A stretch of DNA of 64,000 nt. Source: Amniculibacterium aquaticum. GTDB taxonomy: Bacteria; Bacteroidota; Bacteroidia; Flavobacteriales; Weeksellaceae. Of the stretch, positions 18,629 to 29,000 are shown one piece after another (position 1 is the stretch's first letter; the number at the start of each line of letters is the position of its first letter). Position numbers and translations under genes: made by a program. Under the pieces are notes generated by a model that was not told the origin of the DNA, made no database searches, and worked only from the letters and a program-made list of their open reading frames with translations. Location: the NCBI RefSeq assembly GCF_003852705.1, contig NZ_REFA01000007.1, positions 48,687 to 112,686 of the forward strand. Reading direction: 5' to 3'.

Positions 18629-19321
18629 ATGGCAAAATTAACAAAAAAGCAAAAAGAAGCTTTAAGCAAAGTAGAGAAAGGTAGAGTATACAGTTTAGTA
18701 GAAGGTACTTCTTTGGTAAAAGAAGTAAATACTGCTAAATTCGATGCTTCTGTTGATATCGCAGTTAGATTGGGTGTAGATCCTAGAAAAGCAAACCAAA
18801 TGGTAAGAGGTGTAGTATCTCTTCCTCACGGAACTGGTAAAGATGTTAAAGTATTGGCATTGGTAACTCCAGATAAAGAAGCTGAAGCTAAAGCTGCAGG
18901 TGCTGACTATGTGGGTCTAGACGAATATCTTCAAAAAATTAAAGAAGGTTGGACAGATGTTGATGTTATCGTAACCATGCCAGCTGTAATGGGTAAATTA
19001 GGTCCATTAGGTAGAGTGTTAGGTCCAAGAGGTCTAATGCCAAACCCTAAATCCGGTACTGTAACCCTAGAAGTTGGAAAAGCGGTTTCTGAAGTAAAGT
19101 CTGGTAAAATCGATTTCAAAGTTGACAAATACGGTATCATCCATGCTGCAATTGGAAAAGTATCTTTCGATGCTGATAAATTGAAAGAAAATGCTACTGA
19201 ATTGTTGCAAACTCTTATGAAATTGAAGCCAACTGCTGCTAAAGGTACTTATGTGAAGTCAATCTATTTGTCTTCTACAATGAGCCCAGGTATTGCAATT
19301 GATACAAAAGCTGTAAACTAA
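18629..19321 (+). CDS. rplA: 50S ribosomal protein L1
   Basis: L1-stalk protein involved in release of deacylated tRNA; in many bacteria it also represses its own operon. The 230 residues include the diagnostic [20 protein letters not shown] and NPKSGTVT segments. Length and start are standard. It is co-directional with rplK and rplJ, with short gaps. Confidence 0.98.
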   Translation: MAKLTKKQKEALSKVEKGRVYSLVEGTSLVKEVNTAKFDASVDIAVRLGVDPRKANQMVRGVVSLPHGTGKDVKVLALVTPDKEAEAKAAGADYVGLDEYLQKIKEGWTDVDVIVTMPAVMGKLGPLGRVLGPRGLMPNPKSGTVTLEVGKAVSEVKSGKIDFKVDKYGIIHAAIGKVSFDADKLKENATELLQTLMKLKPTAAKGTYVKSIYLSSTMSPGIAIDTKAVN

Positions 19322-19339
19322 TAATAAATCCTAAAGACA

Positions 19340-19918
19340 ATGACAAAAGATAATAAAGTTGTAGCAATACAAGAGATCAAAGACTTGCTTCAGGATGCTA
19401 AAGTTGTTTATGTAGCTGATCTTGAAGGTTTGAATGCTCAAAAAACATCTGATTTCAGAAGACAAGCATTTAAAAATAACATCACTGTAAAAGTGGTAAA
19501 AAATACATTGCTACAAAAAGCAATGGAACAATTGGATGTAGATTTCTCTGAAATGTACGGTACATTCAAAGGTAACTCTGCTTTGATGGTTGCTGAAACG
19601 GCTAACGCTCCAGCAAAATTAATCAAAGACTTCAGAAAGAAGGATACTAAGCCAGCTTTGAAATCGGCTTTCGTACAAGAAACTTTCTATTTAGGAGATA
19701 ACAACCTAGAAACTCTTGCAAATATCAAATCTAGAGAAGAAATGCTTGGAGAAATCATCGGATTGCTTCAATCTCCTATCCAAAGATTGGTATCTGCATT
19801 GCAAAACAAAGCAGAAGCTGCAGGTGCAGTTGCTGAAGAAGTTGTTGCCGAAACTCCAGCAGTGGAAGAGGCTCCAGCAGCAGAAGCTACTGAAACTCCA
19901 GAAGCTTCAGCTGAGTAA
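19340..19918 (+). CDS. rplJ: 50S ribosomal protein L10
   Basis: Base of the ribosomal stalk; binds 23S rRNA and L7/L12 dimers. The N-terminal domain (residues 1-130) includes VYVADLEGLNAQ and VVKNTLLQKA. The helix that binds L12 follows near LIGLLQSPIQRLVSALQ. The product is 192 residues because of an Ala/Glu/Val/Pro-rich C-terminal tail (about 30 residues, EEVVAETPAVEEAPAAEATE), longer than E. coli L10 (165). The tail is low complexity and probably disordered. Confidence 0.97.
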   Translation: MTKDNKVVAIQEIKDLLQDAKVVYVADLEGLNAQKTSDFRRQAFKNNITVKVVKNTLLQKAMEQLDVDFSEMYGTFKGNSALMVAETANAPAKLIKDFRKKDTKPALKSAFVQETFYLGDNNLETLANIKSREEMLGEIIGLLQSPIQRLVSALQNKAEAAGAVAEEVVAETPAVEEAPAAEATETPEASAE

Positions 19919-20012
19919 TTTTACTCATAACAAAAGTCCAAGTCTAAACTTGGCATAGAGAAAGACTCTCAAAAAAAATAAACATAATCGTTCAACAAAA
20001 AACATTAAAAAA

Positions 20013-20381
20013 ATGTCAGATTTAAAGAATTTAGCGGAAACGCTTGTTAACCTAACGGTAAAAGATGTAAATGAATTAGCAACTATCCTTAAGGATGAGT
20101 ACGGAATCGAGCCTGCTGCTGCTGCTGTAGTTGTAGCTGCTGGTGGTGGTGCTGATGCTGCTGAAGAAAAAACAGATTTCGATGTAATTTTGAAATCTGC
20201 AGGTGCTTCTAAATTAGCTGTTGTTAAATTGGTTAAAGATTTAACTGGTGCTGGTCTTAAAGAAGCTAAAGACATCGTAGACGGTGCTCCTTCTCCAATC
20301 AAGCAAGGTGTTCCTAAAGACGAAGCTGAAGCTTTGAAAAAACAATTAGAAGAAGCTGGTGCTGAAGTTGAATTGAAATAA
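20013..20381 (+). CDS. rplL: 50S ribosomal protein L7/L12
   Basis: Stalk protein that recruits translational GTPases. The 122 residues show the N-terminal dimerisation helix ([19 protein letters not shown]), an Ala/Gly/Val hinge ([19 protein letters not shown]) and the C-terminal domain ([20 protein letters not shown]). It ends the rplKAJL transcript at a strong terminator; rpoB does not follow directly here. Confidence 0.98.
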   Translation: MSDLKNLAETLVNLTVKDVNELATILKDEYGIEPAAAAVVVAAGGGADAAEEKTDFDVILKSAGASKLAVVKLVKDLTGAGLKEAKDIVDGAPSPIKQGVPKDEAEALKKQLEEAGAEVELK

Positions 20382-20406
20382 TTTTCAGTTTCAAATATCG
20401 AGAAAC

Positions 20407-20431
20407 GGTGCAATTTATTGCACCTTTTTTT
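20407..20431 (+). terminator. Terminator after rplL
   Basis: Perfect stem GGTGCAA / TTGCACC with loop TTTA followed by seven T, 25 bp after rplL. It separates rplJL from rpoBC. Confidence 0.92.
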
Positions 20432-20643
20432 GTGAATTTTAATACCCCCGATTGAGATATACATATTGAAGATGCTCTATTGTTGAAATTGAAACGAAAT
20501 CATTATAGACAACCGTTAATTGTATTGAGGTTCTCTTTTTCACAGTGATTGAAAGGGGGATTCTATATGTGTAATACCCTCTCTTTTAGAAAATCTTTTT
20601 GCTGAACAAATGTACTACATAAAATATTCTTTTGGCTTGCTGA

Positions 20644-20670
20644 TTGGTGTAGTAATTTTTTTTACCTTTG
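20644..20670 (+). promoter_or_regulatory. Promoter of the hypothetical-adhesin unit
   Basis: TTG 20644-20646, 16-bp spacer and TACCTTTG 20663-20670 form a full Bacteroidota promoter 22 bp before the GTG start. The preceding stretch 20432-20643 shows no gene. Confidence 0.65.
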
Positions 20671-20692
20671 CGCTAATAAAACACAAATAAAG

Positions 20693-21301
20693 GTGGGGAA
20701 AATTTATTTTTATAAAAACTCCGTCCTAGAAAGGAACTTAAAACTAAAGGATTTCTTTTCTGGGGTTTCTTATCGTTGTTTTATTGTAGCATTTCTTTTG
20801 GTCTGTTCGGGTTTACTTTTCCAAGAGTCTGTTGTTACTGGGTTAGAAAATATTCATATTTCAGAAGGAGCTACTATTATAACAGAACATACTGATAATA
20901 AAATTACAGTAATTACTTCTTCATCCACAAAAACTTACTCACAAGAAGAAAAATTCCTAATCACCAAAATTGATGTTAACCAAAACAAAAAAAAGGTTTA
21001 CACGAAGAAAAATATAGCAAAAGATAATTCGTTAAAAAAGTTCGAAAACATTAAAAACTCTGCTTTATTTTGCAATACAAACTCAGAATCTAGCAGTTCT
21101 TTTGAAATAACAATCATACTCCAAAAGCAATGTACCAACGGGTCTAATAATAGAAATGAATCTTTATTAAAACCAGAAAACAGCTGGAAAATAGCTTTAG
21201 TTAATTACCAGACTAAAGATAACATTCTATATCTCTTTTATCTTTCTAAAAAAGCAAATGACTCTTTATTTGCACGTCCTCCACCTAGTGATTTGGTATA
21301 A
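20693..21301 (+). CDS. Hypothetical single-pass membrane or exported protein
   Basis: I do not recognise a family. The 202 residues have no Met after the start, so GTG at 20693 is the only conventional start. The GTG touches the purine-rich AAAGG, so no normal Shine-Dalgarno spacing exists, which is unremarkable in Bacteroidota. A hydrophobic helix (residues 29-45, RCFIVAFLLVCSGLLFQ) follows a basic N-terminus. Then come a beta-rich piece (NIHISEGATIITEHTDNKI), a Lys-rich linker, and a C-terminus ending ARPPPSDLV. The gene is AT-rich and lies 87 bp before the large adhesin, so it may be a partner or anchor; that role is inferred. Confidence 0.7.
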   Translation: MGKIYFYKNSVLERNLKLKDFFSGVSYRCFIVAFLLVCSGLLFQESVVTGLENIHISEGATIITEHTDNKITVITSSSTKTYSQEEKFLITKIDVNQNKKKVYTKKNIAKDNSLKKFENIKNSALFCNTNSESSSSFEITIILQKQCTNGSNNRNESLLKPENSWKIALVNYQTKDNILYLFYLSKKANDSLFARPPPSDLV

Positions 21302-21387
21302 AAATTGCTAACAAAATTAAACATTTGTTTAGATTTTTAATTTCATTAAAATTTAAACACCTCATATAATAATATACAAAAACAACA

Positions 21388-24300
21388 ATGATAACAAATT
21401 TTTCTAAAATTTTTGCGTTGATATTAACCTTAATATTTTCTGCAAATTATTACTCACAATGTACAGGTTGTACAGTAACAAACCCAGTATCATCTGGCAA
21501 TTATACATTTCCTGCTAATAGTACTGTTTGTTTTACTACTAATACAACTCTTGGAGATGTAACATTTGAAAACAACAGTAAAATATGTGTAGCACCAGGT
21601 GTTACTGTAATTATTCAAAATGATGTAACAACAACTACTGGTGATAACATTACATTTGAAATTGGTGGTACATTGCATTTTAATCAAACCACTAATATTG
21701 ATGCTAATCTAACCATTAATATTCAATCAAATGGTCTTTTGAAAGCAGGAAGCACTGGCAACAATAACTTTAGTTTCAATGGTGGTTCAAATAATACATT
21801 AAATAACTTTGGAACGATGCAAGTAAACGCTTTACAATTTCAAGATAGTGGCGCTACAAACATTGTTGATAATTATGGCACTCTTACGATTGGATCCAAC
21901 ATTAATATTGAAGGAAACACTACTTTTAGAAACTGGCAAACCATCAATATTGGACTAAGTTATAACAATAACGCAACCAGCACTTACATAAATTGTGGTA
22001 CCATAAACTCTTCTAATGGGTTTGATCTAGGCGGTGGTAGGGTAATCAATACTGGGAATTTTAATGTTTCAACTTCCGGTAGTGGTGGTAGTTTAGATTT
22101 ACCAACTGGCAGTAGTTTTGAAAATTATGGAATTCTAGATTCTAGAGGATCAACCAATAATAATGGCACAACTAGTACTATTTATAATGAAGGTCTTGTA
22201 AAATTTAACACCTATCAAGGTGATGGCTGGTTAAGAGGACCAAGCAGTTCCTCAAAGAAAGGATATTTTGAAGTAGCAACTATATTAACAAATAATACTG
22301 CAAATGTAGGTCCTAATCTAGATTTTAAAAAGACTGGTGGTGTATCATCACTCGTTTTTAATGCTACCCCTACTTATGTTACTTCTACTGGCACTACCAC
22401 TACACAAGCTGGAGCAAATGTTACTTTTGATTGTATAGCAGCTGCAAACTGTTCTGCACCTTTGGTAACTAATATTGGTGTTTGTCCTAATATAGACGGT
22501 ACATTTCCACCCCAGGCAAATGATGATGCGTTCACAATTTTTGCAGGCAGTTCTTCTGCCACCAATGTTTTAGCAAATGATTTTGAGCAATTTGATGGTG
22601 CAGCAGCCACTACTTCTAATGTTACCATTACACAAGTATCTAGCACCAATTCTGGAGTAACCTTAAACACATCTGGTATAGTTTCTGTAGCAGCTGGTAC
22701 ACCAGCTGGAGTTTATACTATTGTGTATGGAATATGTAGGATTAGTATTCCTTCAAGTTGTGAGCCTGCAAAAGTTACTGTTACAGTGCCATTAGACTCT
22801 GATGGTGATGGGGTGCCAGATTCTACAGATTTAGATGATGACAATGATGGTATTTTAGATACTGCAGAATGTGGAAATATTTTACAACTTTCTGGATTTG
22901 AAAATATATCTGGTTTGTCAAATGGTAATAATATTGGCGTTTCTATAGCTCCGTGGATACTAGGACCTGGTAATGCTGCTAACGTTGTACAAGTAGATGG
23001 AGCTGGAGGTTATGATTATGGTAGTAGCGGTCCTTTTGAAGATGCTGACCCTTCAACTGGAGCTGGGGTTCTTCAGCATTATCTAGATATTACAAATGGA
23101 TCTAATAGTTTCTATCAAGTATTTACAATTCCTAGCACAACCACTGTTACTTATTCTGGGTATTTTTCTTCTAGAGATAATGTCTATGGAAATGCTAGCT
23201 TGTCTATATATACTGGTTCAAATGGCATTGGGGGTACTTTGGTTGACACATCGGGATCAATTGCAATTTCTGCAATTGGCGGAAGTGAGATTGCTCCTTG
23301 GGTTTTTGTAAAAAGAACTGTAACACTAACTCCTGGTACATATTCATTCGTTGGTTATATGAATAATGATGCTAATTTTGATGACGGTAAAGTTGAAGGT
23401 TGTAGGGATACAGATAATGATGGAACTCCTGATTATTTAGATTTAGATAGTGACGGAGATGGTTGTCCGGATGCTATAGAAGGAGACGAAAACGTTTTGG
23501 CTACACATTTGTCTGCATCTGGTGCAATTAATGTTGGTGCAAATGGAACGGGAACACTTTCAGTAAATGCAAACGGAGTTCCTAATTTGGTAAATGCGGG
23601 CGGACTGGCAGATGTAGGTTCAGATGTAGGACAGGGATTAGGCAGTTCTCAGGATGCTTTGGTTACGGTATGTTTCATTGATGCTGTTAACGACATCAAC
23701 CAGACGCCAATAAACACCCCAGTTTCAGGAAATGTATTGACGAATGATGAAGCCGGAAGTACAATTACAGTTCAGTCTGCAACGTATATTAATGCTGCAG
23801 GAGCAACCGTTCCTCTTCCATTGGGAACTGCAACACAAGTTTACACTTCAACAGGAACATTGGCAGGATCAATGATTTTGAATGCGGATGGAACCTATAC
23901 TTTTACGCCGGCAACAGTATTTACAGGAACAGTTCCGGTAAATTACACTGCGGTAAATTCAGTTGGAAGTACAGATACGGCAACGTTGGAAATTTCCGTA
24001 ATTCCATCGGTGAATACAACATCAAATGACAATCCAATTGCTCAGAATGATACTGCGGCCACAGAATCAGGAACTCCAGTTTCTTCCAATGCATTATCCA
24101 ATGACAGCGATCCGGACGGAAATATGCTTACTATCGTTCAGACAGGAACTAGTGTAACTTTGGGCACTGCGACAGTGGTTTCAGGAATAGATGCAGCAGG
24201 AAACCCTGTTGCAAATGCAGGAACTATAACGTTGAATGCAAACGGAACCTACGCTTTTGTACCGGCTGCAGGATTTGTCGGAACAGTAAACCCAATCAGT

Positions 24301-25011
24301 TATACAGTTTCTGACGGAAACGGCGGAACAAGTACTGCGGATATCAATATCACAGTATATCCTAATGTTGCAGGAGTAAACAATACCTATGCAAACGACG
24401 ATGCGAATACCGCTCCGAAAGGATCTTCAATGACAGGAAATGTGAAAACAAATGATACTGATCCTGAAGGAAACACTTCTGCAGTTACTGCAGCAAGCGC
24501 AAGTTTCGGAGGAACAACAACCGCTATAACAATCGGCTCAGCAACGAACATTCCTGGAGTGGGAGCATTGACTCTTAATTCAGACGGAACTTACAGTTTC
24601 GTACCGAATGCAACATTTGTAGGAACTGTAGTAGTACCTTACACAATTTGCGATAACGGCACGCCTCAAGCATGTGATCAGGCAACATTGTATTTAACCA
24701 GCTTAGATGCACTTGCAGGATATTGCTATAAACTTCCTGTCACTTCCGTAACAGCCGTACCTTCAAACCACGGTATCACGGCATTAGGCAGAGCAGGAGC
24801 CGACAACAGCAACTGGCCAATGGTAAGACAAAGTGCTTGGACAGTTCTTGAAGCCAAAACCAAAGGATTTGTAGTGAACAGAGTGGCGAACCCTACCACA
24901 GATATCGCCAACCCTGTGGAAGGAATGATGGTATTCGATACTACAGCACAGTGTTTGAAAATCTACAACGGAACAGTTTGGTCTTGTTACTCAACACCGG
25001 CTTGCCCATAA
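21388..25011 (+). CDS. Large secreted adhesin-like protein
   Basis: A 1,207-residue exported protein. A signal peptide (ILTLIFSANYYSQ) is followed by Asn/Thr/Gly-rich beta-solenoid-like sequence (about 30-330), thrombospondin type 3-like Ca-binding runs (DSDGDGVPDSTDLDDDNDG near 472, DTDNDGTPDYLDLDSDGDG near 672), and cadherin/VCBS-like modules (GTVPVNYTAVNSVGSTDTATL; VNPISYTVSDGNGGTSTADI). The C-terminus NPVEGMMVFDTTAQCLKIYN resembles the end of the next gene. No type A or B T9SS signal was seen, so the export and anchoring route is unclear. Codon style changes near 23,450: the 5' part favours AT-rich codons and the 3' part GC-richer ones, suggesting a mosaic gene. Confidence 0.85.
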   Translation: MITNFSKIFALILTLIFSANYYSQCTGCTVTNPVSSGNYTFPANSTVCFTTNTTLGDVTFENNSKICVAPGVTVIIQNDVTTTTGDNITFEIGGTLHFNQTTNIDANLTINIQSNGLLKAGSTGNNNFSFNGGSNNTLNNFGTMQVNALQFQDSGATNIVDNYGTLTIGSNINIEGNTTFRNWQTINIGLSYNNNATSTYINCGTINSSNGFDLGGGRVINTGNFNVSTSGSGGSLDLPTGSSFENYGILDSRGSTNNNGTTSTIYNEGLVKFNTYQGDGWLRGPSSSSKKGYFEVATILTNNTANVGPNLDFKKTGGVSSLVFNATPTYVTSTGTTTTQAGANVTFDCIAAANCSAPLVTNIGVCPNIDGTFPPQANDDAFTIFAGSSSATNVLANDFEQFDGAAATTSNVTITQVSSTNSGVTLNTSGIVSVAAGTPAGVYTIVYGICRISIPSSCEPAKVTVTVPLDSDGDGVPDSTDLDDDNDGILDTAECGNILQLSGFENISGLSNGNNIGVSIAPWILGPGNAANVVQVDGAGGYDYGSSGPFEDADPSTGAGVLQHYLDITNGSNSFYQVFTIPSTTTVTYSGYFSSRDNVYGNASLSIYTGSNGIGGTLVDTSGSIAISAIGGSEIAPWVFVKRTVTLTPGTYSFVGYMNNDANFDDGKVEGCRDTDNDGTPDYLDLDSDGDGCPDAIEGDENVLATHLSASGAINVGANGTGTLSVNANGVPNLVNAGGLADVGSDVGQGLGSSQDALVTVCFIDAVNDINQTPINTPVSGNVLTNDEAGSTITVQSATYINAAGATVPLPLGTATQVYTSTGTLAGSMILNADGTYTFTPATVFTGTVPVNYTAVNSVGSTDTATLEISVIPSVNTTSNDNPIAQNDTAATESGTPVSSNALSNDSDPDGNMLTIVQTGTSVTLGTATVVSGIDAAGNPVANAGTITLNANGTYAFVPAAGFVGTVNPISYTVSDGNGGTSTADINITVYPNVAGVNNTYANDDANTAPKGSSMTGNVKTNDTDPEGNTSAVTAASASFGGTTTAITIGSATNIPGVGALTLNSDGTYSFVPNATFVGTVVVPYTICDNGTPQACDQATLYLTSLDALAGYCYKLPVTSVTAVPSNHGITALGRAGADNSNWPMVRQSAWTVLEAKTKGFVVNRVANPTTDIANPVEGMMVFDTTAQCLKIYNGTVWSCYSTPACP

Positions 25012-25068
25012 TTAGATTTAAAAGGTTAAAATTTTAATTCAACAAAAAAAATTAAAACAAAAGACAAA

Positions 25069-25620
25069 ATGAAAAACATTATAGCATTACTAACACTTAC
25101 GGTATCTACTTGCGCATTTGCGCAGGTAGCGATCGGAAAGTCATCGGTAACCAATACTTCCGTTTCACTTGAATTCGGAGATTATGTAGCAGGGCAAGCA
25201 AGAGGAATTATCGTTCCTTGGGCAACACCACAAACCAATATGCAACAGGGAACCATTTTATTTGATACTAGTGATAAAATCATGAAGTACCGTAAAGCTG
25301 ACGGAAGCTGGTTTAATTTAACAAAAAATGAAACCACAACCGTTGACGGACAGGCGAATTACGATACCACAGGAGTGGTGAACATCACACTTCAGGCATC
25401 ATTAACGGACAAGCCTGATGCAAAGGCTGCGATTGGAACCCCAACAGCAACTCCCGGAATTTTAGTTCTGGAAGACGCCAACAAGGCCATGATTTTACCA
25501 AAAGTTCCAAGTCCACACCAGAACATCATCAACCCAGAACCGGGTGTAATGGTTTACGACGCCACCACAAAACAACTCGCTGTTTTCAACGGTAAAGTTT
25601 GGAGCTTCTGGAAGCCGTAA
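25069..25620 (+). CDS. Small secreted protein paired with the adhesin
   Basis: A 183-residue protein with a clear signal peptide (MKNIIALLTLTVSTCAFAQ), then two short beta repeats that each include a form of ILFDTSDKIMKYRKADGSWF (residues 63-83) and VMVYDATTKQLAVFNGKVWSFW (near the end). The latter matches the C-terminus of the preceding adhesin (MMVFDTTAQCLKIYNGTVWS). It lies 57 bp downstream in the same direction and is followed by a strong terminator, so the two are likely co-expressed. Function is unknown; shared ends suggest a common surface or assembly role. Confidence 0.8.
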   Translation: MKNIIALLTLTVSTCAFAQVAIGKSSVTNTSVSLEFGDYVAGQARGIIVPWATPQTNMQQGTILFDTSDKIMKYRKADGSWFNLTKNETTTVDGQANYDTTGVVNITLQASLTDKPDAKAAIGTPTATPGILVLEDANKAMILPKVPSPHQNIINPEPGVMVYDATTKQLAVFNGKVWSFWKP

Positions 25621-25661
25621 GCGACTTAGTTAAATTTATTTTTAACAAAATTTTATAACAG

Positions 25662-25687
25662 AACCATCTCTTCGGAGATGGTTTTTT
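25662..25687 (+). terminator. Terminator of the adhesin unit
   Basis: Perfect 9-bp stem AACCATCTC / GAGATGGTT with a TTCG tetraloop followed by a T run. Confidence 0.95.
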
Positions 25688-25712
25688 ACTTGTGGAAATG
25701 AATTAATTTTCC

Positions 25713-26091
25713 TAAATTTGCACTCCTTTTGGCGCTAATAATTGTTTGTAAATCAGTAAAATATTGAAATTCAACTCTTTCGGTAGATCCGGAAGGGATT
25801 TCGTGTTTTAGGGATCTATGTCCTTTTATCGCCCAAAGCAAAAATTCAAGAAAAATATTTTGCACTACATCGTGAAAAGATATACCGGTGTTGCACTTAG
25901 AAATCATATTTTTTTAATTATTTAATTAAAATTCTAAAGATCATAAGAAACGGAAAATTCTGATTGCGCCAAAAATCAACCGATCCAATCTTAGAAAGCT
26001 AGAATTTTAATTTTATATTTTATTCAAATAGAGTTTCTGATATTTTTTAGTGAAATCAAAATATTTTTTAACCCCACTTTCTTAAATTTTT
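25713..26091 (+). promoter_or_regulatory. rpoB promoter and long leader
   Basis: TAAATTTG at 25713-25720 fits TAnnTTTG and is the only good promoter match before rpoB, implying a leader of about 365 nt. The leader contains a 7-bp hairpin CTTTCGG-TAGAT-CCGGAAG (25777-25795). The AGATCC within it can instead pair with GGATCT about 20 nt downstream, giving mutually exclusive structures. No T run follows. A 73-codon reverse-strand ORF spans 25686-25907 but lacks support. Confidence 0.5.
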
Positions 26092-29000
26092 ATGAGTAAA
26101 ACAACAAAAACTCAGCAAAGCGAAAGAAAACACGAGCGTGTAAATTTCTCAGCCGTGAAAGGAAAAGTGATCACTCCGGATTTCTTGGATATTCAGATCG
26201 AATCGTTCAAGGAATTTTTCCAATTGGATACACTTCCAGACGCTAGAAAAAACGAAGCGCTATACAAAACTTTCGAAGAAAACTTCCCAATTTCCGACTC
26301 TAGAAACCAATTCGTATTAGAATTTCTAGATTATTTGGTAGACTCTCCTCGTTATTCCATCAACGAATGTGTGGAAAGAGGACTAACCTACTCTGTGCCT
26401 TTAAAGGCGAGATTGAAATTGTATTGTACCGACCCTGAACACGAAGAATTCCAAACCGTAATTCAAGATGTTTACTTAGGTCCGGTTCCGTACATGACCC
26501 CTTCTGGATCTTTCATCATTAACGGTGCCGAAAGGGTAGTGGTAACACAGTTACACCGTTCTCCAGGGGTTTTCTTTGGTCAGACTTATCACGCCAACGG
26601 TACCAAATTGTATTATTCCAGAATTATCCCTTTCAAAGGTTCTTGGATGGAATTTACAACCGATATCAACAGCGTAATGTACGCCTATATCGACAGAAAG
26701 AAAAAATTACCTTTAACTACATTGCTTAGAGCCATCGGTTACGAGTCGGATAAAGACATCCTTCAGATTTTCGACTTGGCTGAAGAAATAAAAGTATCCA
26801 AAGCTGCCCTTAAAAAAGTTGAAGGTCGCGTTTTGGCTGCAAGAGTTTTGAATACATGGTTTGAAGATTTCGTAGATGAAGATACCGGAGAGGTAGTATC
26901 CATCGAAAGAAATGAGATTATCTTGGATAGAGAGACCGTTCTTGAAAAAGAACACTTGGATTTGATCTTGGAAGCCGGTGTTAAAACCATCTTGATCCAC
27001 AAAGAAAATTCAGGAGAATTCTCCATCATCCAAAATACACTACAAAAAGACCCTACCAACTCCGAAAAAGAAGCGGTAGAGTACATCTATAGACAGTTAA
27101 GAAATGCCGATCCGCCAGATGAGGAAACTGCAAGAGGAATTATCGAAAAATTATTCTTCTCCGAACAAAGATACTCTCTAGGTGAAGTAGGTCGTTACCG
27201 TTTGAACAAGAAATTGGGTCTTAATATTCCAACTTCAACAGAAGTTCTTACAAAAGATGACATCATCGCAATCGTTCGTCACTTGATCGAATTGGTGAAT
27301 TCTAAAGCGGAAGTGGACGATATCGACCACCTTTCCAACAGAAGGATTAAAACCGTTGGAGAGCAGTTGGCAGGACAGTTTGGTGTTGGTCTTTCTAGAA
27401 TTGCTAGAACCATCCGCGAGAGAATGAATGTTCGTGACAACGAAATCTTCACTCCGGTAGATTTGGTAAATGCAAAAACACTAACCTCTGTTATCAACTC
27501 CTTCTTTGGTACCAACCAGCTTTCTCAGTTCATGGACCAAACCAACCCATTGTCCGAAGTGACTCACAAGAGAAGACTTTCGGCTCTAGGACCTGGTGGT
27601 TTATCAAGAGAAAGAGCCGGCTTCGAGGTGCGAGATGTTCACCATACGCACTACGGCCGTATCTGTCCGATCGAAACTCCTGAAGGACCAAACATTGGTT
27701 TGATCTCTTCATTGGGGCTTTTCGCAAAAATCAACAACCTTGGTTTTATCGAAACTCCATATAGAACAGTAGAAAACGGAAAAGTAAATCTTAATGACGC
27801 TCCAATTTACCTAAATGCTGAAGATGAAGAAGGTAAAGTAATCGCACAGGCGAATGTGGAAATGTCCGATAAAGGTGAATTTGAAACCGATAGAATTATC
27901 GCAAGATTGGATGGTGATTATCCGGTTGTTAACGGTAGCCAAGTTGACCTGGTCGATGTAGCTCCTAACCAAATCTCGGGTATTTCAGCATCTCTAATCC
28001 CATTCTTGGAGCACGATGATGCGAACCGTGCATTGATGGGATCTAACATGATGCGTCAGGCAGTACCGTTGTTAAAGCCTGAAGCTCCAATCGTAGGTAC
28101 AGGATTGGAAAAACAAGTTGCCGCAGACTCTAGAGTATTGATCAATGCTGAAGGAACAGGTATTGTTGAGTATGTAGATGCTGAAAAGATTACCATCAAA
28201 TACGACAGAACCGAAGATGAAGATTTGGTACAATTCGAGTCCGCAACGAAAACTTATTTCTTGCCGAAATTCAGAAAAACCAATCAATCGACCACCATTA
28301 CTTTGAAACCAATTGTAAGAGTTGGAGAAACGGTAGAAAAAGGTCAGGTTCTTTGTGGCGGTTACGCGACCGAAAACGGAGAATTGGCATTGGGTAGAAA
28401 CTTAGTAGTGGCCTTCATGCCTTGGAAGGGGTACAACTTCGAGGATGCGATCGTAATTAACGAAAAAGTAGTTCGCGAAGACTGGTTCACCTCTATCCAT
28501 GTTGATGAATATTCATTAGAAGTTAGAGATACCAAATTGGGTATGGAAGAATTGACTTCCGATATCCCGAACATTTCCGAAGAAGCCACCAAAGACTTGG
28601 ACGAAAACGGTATGATCCGTATCGGTGCCGAAGTGAAACCTGGTGACATCATGATTGGTAAGATCACTCCAAAAGGAGAGTCCGACCCAACTCCGGAAGA
28701 AAAATTGCTTCGTGCCATCTTTGGTGACAAAGCAGGTGATGTTAAAGATGCTTCCCTAAAAGCAGACTCGTCTCTAAGAGGGGTAGTAATCAACAAGAAA
28801 TTGTTCTCCAGAAACATCAAAGACAAAAAGAAAAGAGCCGAGGAAAAATTGAAACTTGAAGAAATTGAAAACAAATTCAAAGTTCAATTTACCGAGCTAA
28901 GAAATACCTTGATCGAAAAATTGAATACTTTGGTAAGCGGAAAAACTTCCCAAGGTGTGAAAAACGATCTTGAAGAAGAAGTAATCGGTAAAGGTGCAAA

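Noticed and set aside
25686..25907. Reverse-strand 73-codon ORF before rpoB
   Set aside because: No reverse-strand promoter match or recognised family, and it overlaps the rpoB promoter and leader. It could be reconsidered if conserved.
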